This document shows positions 57,076 through 64,000 of a stretch of 64,000 nucleotides of DNA, piece after piece. Each line of letters begins with the position of its first letter. The stretch's first letter is position 1. The stretch lies in contig OX422186.1 of the NCBI GenBank assembly GCA_949130485.1, positions 3,203,313-3,267,312 of the forward strand, read 5' to 3'. A program made the translations under genes and the position numbers. The notes beneath the pieces are model-generated. The model was not told the DNA's origin, ran no database searches, and saw only the letters and a list, made by a program, of their open reading frames with translations. This stretch comes from Agelas oroides (lineage: Eukaryota > Porifera > Demospongiae > Agelasida > Agelasidae).

Positions 57076-58734
57076 CTGTAGAAATTAACAATGACATTAC
57101 ATTAACTTATGAACTAACTGACTGATTTACGTAACTGTCAATTCTGAACTATTTGAAACCCAAAAATGGTCTTCCCGATCCCAATGGCCCTTTATCTCTG
57201 CGCCTACCTTCACAAGCAATCACCCTGGCCAACATGATATCGAGGTCGCAAAGGCTACCAAAGACAGCAACAAGAAACGTGGCCAATACAAGAAGTATCA
57301 TTGAAACATCAGCTTAATCAAGACAAAATACAGCAAGTTCTTTCAAACTCCTCCATGCTTCACTATCTCAATCTGTAGCCAGTTGAAGGTCCCTCTCACT
57401 ATTAAAGTACTTCGGCAATTTTTCGTACTGTATGTCCATTTGTAAGAAAAAATTAAAATTAACATGTGAAAACATGGAGTACGAGAACAGCGTGCCGTGT
57501 TCATACGTAGCTACCACACAGCTGTTGGCGAACTACTGATGTGCAAAAGAGAACCAAGGAATGCTTTAGACATGTACTGTGGCAGTAAAGTTGGGTGATT
57601 ATTCTTTGTAAAAATATATTTCATGTTTCTTATTTTCCAGTTACGTATTTTTTACAATGAAAATTTCCAGATCTACGGTATATCACACACAATCAAGTAT
57701 CTCCAAAGAAGAATAGGAGAACAAAATAAAAAGATTAGTCAAAGTACAATGGACATGTTCCCACCACCCTCCTTAACAGGAACACTTTCAAACACACACA
57801 CACTTGTCTCATACATGGTAGTCTGTTATCATCAATACACTGAGTATCTAATTATACTTACTACAGAAGGCTTGAGGTATTTACACAAGTGATCAACTCT
57901 CACAAAACCAACTCCCATAAAGGAGCACTAATCAATCAATTGTCACAATGCTGTGATAGGAGCTAAAGGGTCAAAGGAGTATCGATTCAACACCATTCCA
58001 ACAAAATTACCATCCAAGATGGCCAAACATTCTCCATAGTGTATGCTCCCCTCCCTAGCAAATAGGCAACCTACATAGCCTCAAACCTATAGGCTTTTCA
58101 TTCCAGATTTTGTCTCATGACTTTGGAGAAAAATCAGAAGGAAAGCCTGGAAGGATTTCGCGCATATACGGTGGCACCATCTTCACAGCAGTACCTAGCA
58201 AATGCCCAAGACGTCACAACAGGCTGGATGTGGTATGTCATGGAAGTAGTCAACATGTTGAGTGGGGGCACAAACACTGCTGCCCACATCATCATTCCCA
58301 TTTTGGAGGTGAGGCTGGTGTACTTATGTATAGCCTGTGTCTTCTCTTAATATGTGGGGATTGCTGGGGGAGGGGAGCTAGGGTGAGATGGACATTTGTC
58401 TTGGGTAATGCTAGTGGTGAAGCTAAACAGTTCAGGAGTGGTAATTGGTCATGTTCAGGGCTAGTGCTAGGGGAAGGGATTAGGCTGAGGGTGGGGCTAA
58501 CTGACAGTCAGGGATGGGGGTGTGGAGCGGGGAGGGCTGGGAGGTAGAGGTAAAGGCATGAGATGGACTGGCTAAAGACTAAAGAGGAAGAACTAGAAGT
58601 AAATGGTTGGGGGGCTGGGGGGGGGGGGGGGGGGGGGGGAGGGGAGGGGGAGGTGAGATGCATGGTGTTACCAGACTCATAAGCTCCTGGTGTTGCAGAC
58701 AGAAAGTGGCTGTCCAGTCAGTGGTTCACTCCAG
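57076..58734. other. intron-like stretch without recognised coding
   Basis: Part of the intron between the two linker exons. Frames at 57623-57892 and 58110-58547 have no recognised domain; the latter becomes G-rich. A long poly-G run lies at about 58617-58639. Confidence 0.35.
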
Positions 58735-59275
58735 GAATTAATAAGTTCCCAAAAAATGCCCCCTTCGAGCAAATGCCCTCCCTCCTCTTTAATCCTCAAG
58801 TTCTTACATAAGTATTTCTCCCTTGTGTAAACGCCCCGTATTGAGAATCTTCCGGGCATGCTTATAGTGAGTTTTGGTTTAGCTCCGTCGTCACTTGTGT
58901 TTGTAAACACGTACACCCAAGGTTTTGGTTGCTCACACTGGGAACACGAGCTTACGCGGGGTTGTCACCTGTCACCACTGACGATGCAAATGACTTCGAT
59001 GCCTCTCACTTAGTGCATGTTTTCACAAGCACCACTGATTTCCCGTAGTACATGTTCAGCGGAAGCTGCTGTTCTTCCAGAAACCTACGGCAGTCATCGT
59101 GATTGTCAACCTCGAGCATATTAAAAAATTGTGAGGAATGGAAAGAGGGGGGGGGAGGGGGCTATGTACGAGAAGAATTGAATATTCGAGCAAACGCCCC
59201 CTAGCTCCCCACTTCTGTCTCAAAGTAGTGTGCAAAAAGGGGGGGGGGGGGGGGGGGCATTTTCAGGAGCTTACG
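58735..59275. mobile_element. probable MITE with AAATGCCCC / GGGGCATTTT ends
   Basis: AATAAGTTCCCAAAAAATGC at the left is roughly inverse to GGCATTTTCAGGAGCTTACG at the right. Internal diverged GAGCAAA(T/C)GCCC motifs (58767 and 59188) are repeated. Poly-G tracts at 59145 and 59236. Borders uncertain. Confidence 0.4.
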
Positions 59276-59345
59276 GTACTTGTCTATTTTCTGAAAAAAA
59301 CCCAAACATTCAACATCATTTGCTTTGTATTTGTACTGTTATGTC

Positions 59346-59350
59346 ATAGT
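59346..59350. repeat. copia target site duplication, left copy
   Basis: ATAGT precedes the left LTR and recurs at 62561-62565 after the right LTR. Confidence 0.88.
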
Positions 59351-59527
59351 TGTTGAAATCAGCCAGCACTAGCAGCGAGAAAGTTTATTATAACTTGAAG
59401 CACACAAAAATCAAAAGCATGGCATGAGACGGAATCACATGATGAAAGCGTGACCATAAAATGATGCAATATTACATAATGCATGATTGTGGATACAAAG
59501 TCCAGAGTCATGAGTGCATTTCTAACA
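59351..59527 (-). repeat. 3' LTR of copia element
   Basis: TGTTGAAATCAGCCAGCACT ... TTTCTAACA on the plus strand; same sequence as 62384-62560. Confidence 0.92.
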
Positions 59528-59534
59528 CTCCTCC

Positions 59535-62309
59535 TCACTCATGGCTCAGTTCAAAGTCTCTCAGTGGCACTATTCCTGCCTTTTCTCGTAGAACACACAA
59601 CCGCTGTTGGGCAAGTCCCTTGGTCAGCATGTCGGCCACCATCTCATGTGTAGGGCAATATTCCAGCTCAATCGTTCCATTTTTTACTTCTTCCCTAATG
59701 AAGTGATGCCTTATATCGATGTGCTTAGCTCTCCCGTGGAATTGCGGGTTTCTGGCCATTGCAATGGACGATTGGTTATCTTCCAGGATAGTAGTGGGCC
59801 CCTTCGGTGGGTTTCCTAGTTCAGAGTTGAGTCGTCTCATCCAGACACACTCTTGAGTGGCACTAGATAAAGCCACATATTCTGCTTCTGCAGTCGAGAG
59901 AGCCACGGTGTCTTGCTTCTTGCTCCGCCATGACACAGGTCCACCTGCGATTTGAAACAGGTAGCCTGAGGTCGACTTCCTGTCTTCCTTGTCTCCTGCC
60001 CAGTCAGCATCGGAGTAGGCCTTACAGCTTCCTGATTCATCTCCTTTGAAGATGATTCCAAAATTGGAAGTCCCTCTCAGGTATCGCAACACTCGTTTTG
60101 CTGCTACCCAGTGAGTTTGGTTGGGTTTGCTCGAGAACCTGGCCAATGTTCCCACAGCATACGCAATGTCTGGCCTTGTACATGTGGCTAGATACATCAG
60201 ACTTCCCACCAGCGACTGATACGACTGCTGGTTCATCACTTCCATGTCCTCAGTCGCCTTCACGAGACGATTGCCTGGATCCATAGGGGTTTTGACCGGC
60301 TTGCAATTGCTCATCCCCATTTCAGTCAGGAGCCTTTCCACGTATTTAGGTTGTCCTATCCAGCTCTCTTTCTTCTCCTGATCCTGGACGACTGACATCC
60401 CCAGAAAATATCCCAGCTTCCCCAGGTCCTTGATGTCGAACCTTGACGACAGCTCCTCCTTGACATGCTTCATTCTCCTTTTGTCTTTCCCAGCCAGGAC
60501 CATATCATCCACATATACTCCAATGTAGAAGATGCTTTCTCCTCCTGACATGTAGATGCAGGGATCAGATTTCAATTGAGAGAAGCCCATTTTTGTGAGT
60601 TGATCATCGAGTGCCATGTTCCAGCACCTGGAGGACTGTTTCAGTCCATAGATACTCTTCCTCAACCGACACACTAGGTGCTCTTCCCCTTCTTTCTTGT
60701 ATCCTGTCGGCTGCTCCATATAGACTTCCCTTTGCAGTGTGCCATTTAGGAATGCCGTGGCTACATCAACATGATGAAGCTCCAATCCACGCTGAGTAGA
60801 AAGCGCTATCAGAGTTCTCAATGACTCCATACGCACGACAGGGCAAAAAGTCTCGTCATAGTCTGAGCCGAACTTTTGGTCAAACCCTCGTGCCACAAGT
60901 CTAGCTTTGTAACGCTCGATCAAGCCGTCACCGTTTGTCTTCACCTTGTACACCCACTTGCAACCGATTGCCTTCTTTTTAGGAGGCAATGCAGTCAGCT
61001 CCCAGACTTCGTTGTCTTTCAGCGACCTCATCTCCTTGGACATAGCCTCACTCCATTTGGCTTTCTCCGGGCAGTTGGTTGCTTCTTCAAAAGTGGTGGG
61101 TTCATAGTGAATTGTGAGGTGAGCTTGCGGAAAACCATAGTAGTCCACTGGTTTTCTTTCTCTGGCAGATCTCCTAGGCGGGGCTTCGTCGCCAGATGTG
61201 TCATTACTCGTGCCTCCCTTTTCTTCATCCCTTTGTTCACAATCTGACTCTGGTTCATCAACCGAGTCTAGGATCAATGGACGCTGTGCAGGTTTCTCCT
61301 CCTCAATGGATGGTCCTCCAATCTCTCGTTCATCTATCAGCACATCCATGTTGACTGTGCCTTCTCCAGCAACATCTAACGAGTTCCCATCACCCAGGGT
61401 CACTTTATCATTGGATCCCACTTGCTTTAGCTCAGTAAACATGCTTCGATCATTACACATGTGGCAGGTGGCCCCCGAGTCCACAATCCAGTCATCTCTC
61501 GACTTTGCCACAAGTGCGTTGCCAATCAGCATGGCATCATGGGACTGCTGCTGCTCCCTTTTGGGTTGACGTGACGGATCCTTGTGCTTTCCACCCTTCT
61601 CACTTGACTGTGCTTGAGCAAACTTCCTACAGTCCTTCTTGAAGTGCCCAGGCTTCTTACAGTAGTGACACGTGAATTGCTTCCTTTTTCTTGCCACGAG
61701 AAGCTTCTTGCTATCCTCCACTTCCTCCCGGTCTTTCAATTTTTGTTCCTCCCGCAGCAAACGCTCAGTGACATTTTCTAAGGCCGGTACAGTGTCCGAA
61801 CCACCTTCCAGTGCAGTCACCAACACGTCGTAGCTTTCTGGCAGTCCTGCGAGGAGATACACAACCTTATCTTCATCGGAAATGGGTTCTGCAATCACTG
61901 CCAGTTCATCGAAGGCTTCAGTCATCTTCTTAACGTACTCTCTCATCGACCCACTGTCACTTAACTTCATAGTGACCAGCCTTTTTCTGAGGCCCAGCTT
62001 GTTTGCCCAAGTCTTCTTTTGGAACTGTCCAGATAGTTTCTCCCAGACAACTTTTGGATCCTCAGGGTCCCCAATGAGATAAAGCAGGGACGGGTCGACC
62101 GCCAGCACTATGGTGGCCAGAGCCCGATCTCTCCGTGCCATGTATTTCATGTGCTTGTCAGCGTCTGTCGCCGAATCTGGACATTCTTCGGTGCCAGCTA
62201 CAATTCCCCATAGGCCTTCTCTGATAAGAGCCATTCTGCATTGGACCTTCCAGGTCGGGTAGTTGGTACCGCTCAATGGTACGATCGACACTGCCTTCGC
62301 GTCTGCCAT
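59535..62309 (-). CDS. Ty1/copia gag-pol polyprotein lacking integrase
   Basis: A 924-residue frame. Gag begins MADAKAVSIVPLSGTNYPTW, with a CCHC knuckle (CHYCKKPGHFKKDC) near 210. An aspartic protease motif WIVDSGATCHMC lies near 275. Near 320 the sequence passes directly from the protease region (GEGTVNMDVLIDEREIGGPS) to the acidic linker before reverse transcriptase, skipping the pre-integrase HHCC and DDE integrase core expected in this family. Reverse transcriptase follows (CKWVYKVKTNGDG, DVATAFLNG, YVDDMVLAG near 600), then RNase H (YSDADWAGDKEDRKSTSGY near 765) and DMLTKGLA near the end. The frame is preserved across the gap. Full copia polyproteins are usually longer, near 1,300-1,500 residues. 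The copy is therefore probably non-autonomous for integration, but may have been mobilised by integrase from a relative. Confidence 0.93.
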   Translation of the reverse strand: MADAKAVSIVPLSGTNYPTWKVQCRMALIREGLWGIVAGTEECPDSATDADKHMKYMARRDRALATIVLAVDPSLLYLIGDPEDPKVVWEKLSGQFQKKTWANKLGLRKRLVTMKLSDSGSMREYVKKMTEAFDELAVIAEPISDEDKVVYLLAGLPESYDVLVTALEGGSDTVPALENVTERLLREEQKLKDREEVEDSKKLLVARKRKQFTCHYCKKPGHFKKDCRKFAQAQSSEKGGKHKDPSRQPKREQQQSHDAMLIGNALVAKSRDDWIVDSGATCHMCNDRSMFTELKQVGSNDKVTLGDGNSLDVAGEGTVNMDVLIDEREIGGPSIEEEKPAQRPLILDSVDEPESDCEQRDEEKGGTSNDTSGDEAPPRRSARERKPVDYYGFPQAHLTIHYEPTTFEEATNCPEKAKWSEAMSKEMRSLKDNEVWELTALPPKKKAIGCKWVYKVKTNGDGLIERYKARLVARGFDQKFGSDYDETFCPVVRMESLRTLIALSTQRGLELHHVDVATAFLNGTLQREVYMEQPTGYKKEGEEHLVCRLRKSIYGLKQSSRCWNMALDDQLTKMGFSQLKSDPCIYMSGGESIFYIGVYVDDMVLAGKDKRRMKHVKEELSSRFDIKDLGKLGYFLGMSVVQDQEKKESWIGQPKYVERLLTEMGMSNCKPVKTPMDPGNRLVKATEDMEVMNQQSYQSLVGSLMYLATCTRPDIAYAVGTLARFSSKPNQTHWVAAKRVLRYLRGTSNFGIIFKGDESGSCKAYSDADWAGDKEDRKSTSGYLFQIAGGPVSWRSKKQDTVALSTAEAEYVALSSATQECVWMRRLNSELGNPPKGPTTILEDNQSSIAMARNPQFHGRAKHIDIRHHFIREEVKNGTIELEYCPTHEMVADMLTKGLAQQRLCVLREKAGIVPLRDFELSHE

Positions 62310-62364
62310 CGTGCTTCTTCTCGATTCCTGAACTCGCTATTAGTTAACTGAAAGTTCAGACAGC

Positions 62365-62383
62365 CGTGCCTGGGCCCATAACC
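62365..62383 (-). other. copia primer-binding site, half-tRNA iMet
   Basis: Directly inside the 5' LTR the minus strand reads GGTTATGGGCCCAG then GCACG. This is complementary, with one extra base, to the anticodon-arm region of initiator tRNA-Met, the internal primer known for Drosophila copia. Confidence 0.75.
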
Positions 62384-62560
62384 TGTTGAAATCAGCCAGC
62401 ACTAGCAGCGAGAAAGTTTATTATAACTTGAAGCACACAAAAATCAAAAGCATGGCATGAGACGGAATCACATGATGAAAGCGTGACCATAAAATGATGC
62501 AATATTACATAATGCATGATTGTGGATACAAAGTCCAGAGTCATGAGTGCATTTCTAACA
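62384..62560 (-). repeat. 5' LTR of copia element
   Basis: Same 177 bp as 59351-59527, with no difference seen; the TSD ATAGT follows at 62561. Confidence 0.92.
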
Positions 62561-62565
62561 ATAGT

Positions 62566-63216
62566 GACAATTGGTGTACTATGATGACATTCCATCGGCA
62601 AAAATTGTGATTACAAGCCACTAGAGGTGTTTTGTGGATTAAGTCACAATGGGCACATAGGATTTTGATTAAGCTGAAGCCATCCTGAAGTTGTTTCTAT
62701 GACTCACCTCACACGAGCCAACACAATGAGAATGAATGCTAGTTTCAACTGCTTTCACTTTAGCAAGTCAGTTCAGTACTGAAGTAAAAGGTGTGTCTAC
62801 ATACGTAAATTATGCCTACAGACATGGTTCCCAAAAAATAGAGACATGGTACTTCACAAATCAGTACTAATAATAACCACCTACCCACATCAAAGGTACA
62901 TTTTCAGCTGACCAGAAAAATTCTAGTTCACATAAATATCGGCAAAAGCTCACAGCTCCTAACAGTGTGGAATTTGCTGGTGTCACGGCACATGCAGTGA
63001 GTGTTCTTATGTAGTTGAAACAGGGGGAGAACAACAAGCTCCTATAGCCCCACACGTATCACCACTCACCATGACCATTGGAGAATAGGATATCAGGAGC
63101 AGTGACACAAATTAAATTTTTTACTTTTAGCCAAATAACTTTTTAAACAATTCCACATAAATACATACATAGCTCATAATCAGAGCACTAGACGAGCAAA
63201 ATGTTACTCATCCTAC
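62566..63216. other. intron-like stretch without features
   Basis: Lies between the copia insertion and the linker exon at 63217. Nothing coding or repetitive was recognised. Confidence 0.35.
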
Positions 63217-63330
63217 CAAAGATCGGCTGCACAGGTAGTGGATACTGGTAGTGTGAGCCCACTGGTGGATACTGGTAGTGTGAGCCCATTGGTGCCTGAC
63301 TTGCAGCACTCACAGGATAACAAGTCATAG
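63217..63330 (-). CDS. proline/tyrosine-rich linker exon upstream of the DEATH exon
   Basis: The exon has an AG acceptor just above 63330 and ends at CTTTG|gta. Its 114 bp encode AMTCYPVSAASQAPMGSHYQ then a second (P)VGSHYQYP repeat and VQPIFG. It is phase 1 at both ends and joins in frame with the exon opening at 57075. Earlier exons would lie beyond the window. Low-complexity content limits certainty; phase and splice sites are the main support. Confidence 0.55.
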
Positions 63331-63630
63331 CTGTAAACATAAATAAAGTGGGTAGATATAAATTCTTCATACTAGACCATACATTGTAGATGCTGCTGTA
63401 CTTCAAATGTGGCCAACTTCAGATACTATAGCAGGGTTTCATACAGGATTTTGAGTTGGGGGGGGGGGGGGAAACAGGATGGTAACAGGATGACAGTAGC
63501 GTGTGAAAGCTATTAGGGGGGTCTGGGGGCACGCCTCCCAGGAAAATTTTGAATTTAGATCCTCTCAGATTGCTTCTGACGCAATCTGGGACAAACTTTC
63601 CAAACATTTTTATGACACATACTTATGTCC
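63331..63630. other. stretch without a gene; poly-G run
   Basis: A poly-G tract lies near 63459-63471 with flanks suggestive of a repeat (TGGGGGCACGCCTCCCAGGA). Nothing coding recognised. Confidence 0.3.
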
Positions 63631-63635
63631 AGCTG

Positions 63636-63686
63636 GGGGGGGGGGGGGGGGGGGGGGGGGAATTCAGCCCCCCCCCCCCCCCCCCT
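63636..63686. repeat. adjacent poly-G and poly-C tracts
   Basis: A run of about 24 G, then AATTCAG, then about 17 C. Could form a G/C hairpin, and is also a likely place for assembly error. Confidence 0.85.
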
Positions 63687-63819
63687 CCCCTTCCCTGCAT
63701 GAAATCCTGCTATAAATGATCATACATGTATCTATTGAAGTTGCAGGAGTACTCTCGCAGGAGGTTGTTAAGATTTTATCTGCGAGTGTAGGGGAGTGTG
63801 TGTACATGCATGTGTGTCC

Positions 63820-63991
<172 letters not shown>

Positions 63992-64000
63992 CTGAGTACG

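Larger units (their letters stand above)
59351..62560 (-). mobile_element. Ty1/copia retrotransposon, identical LTRs, integrase deleted
   Basis: Minus-strand element with 177-bp LTRs that are identical as read by eye, a 5-bp TSD (ATAGT), a half-tRNA iMet primer site, a polypurine end (GTGAGGAGGAG on the minus strand) and one open frame of 924 codons. The integrase region is missing from the polyprotein. It lies in the intron between the linker exons at 63217 and 57075, in the same orientation as that gene. Confidence 0.93.

Noticed and set aside
58110-58547. 145-codon plus-strand frame
   Set aside because: Becomes Gly/Arg-rich from G-rich DNA, with no domain, and lies in the intron of the opposite-strand gene.

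Overview
This window looks like nuclear DNA from an early-branching animal, most likely a demosponge. That is inference from gene content: a DEATH-NACHT-LRR type NLR receptor built from short phase-matched LRR exons, a KDZ-transposase gene with CxC5/CxC6-like cysteine clusters, KIAA1958/Crypton-type recombinase remains, BEL/Pao, Ty3/gypsy and Ty1/copia elements, and very dense MITEs and foldback elements. Genes are spliced with GT-AG introns. No rRNA, true tRNA, CRISPR or bacterial gene was seen.

Layout. 0-1.4 kb: minus-strand exons of a DUF3987-like P-loop ATPase gene running off the left edge. 2.7-11.5 kb: a plus-strand gene with two cysteine clusters, a chromodomain-like tail and a KDZ transposase core. 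Its introns hold MITEs and a 2.25-kb foldback element, and one exon has an in-frame TAG. 11.6-12.9 kb: a 79/69-bp minisatellite that is open in many frames and is not coding. 13-17.5 kb: non-coding DNA with hairpin MITEs. 17.5-20.8 kb: minus-strand NACHT exon plus four LRR exons. 20.8-37.8 kb: repeats only, including two long copies of one repeat family and a striking 30-bp hairpin tandem array at 29.33-29.63 kb. 37.9-46.06 kb: a decayed Ty3/gypsy element split by a young, apparently intact BEL/Pao element. 46-55.7 kb: foldbacks, tRNA-derived SINEs, a dead Crypton recombinase, a pogo/mariner-like MITE, a 130-bp perfect inverted repeat and a small repeat-protein ORF. 55.7-63.3 kb: minus-strand exons for a DEATH domain and a proline-rich linker, with a very young Ty1/copia element (identical LTRs, integrase missing) in the intron between linker exons. 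The right edge is a long GT microsatellite.

The two minus-strand blocks (DEATH/linker at 55.7-63.3 kb, NACHT/LRR at 17.5-20.8 kb) are in the right order and strand and have compatible phase-1 splice sites. Nearly everything recognised between them is mobile or repetitive DNA. They may be one NLR gene stretched by transposons to more than 45 kb, or two separate or partial NLR genes; only transcript data can decide.

Limits: exon borders were read by eye from splice consensus, frame and family resemblance. Repeat boundaries and family names not backed by a clear TIR or TSD are approximate.
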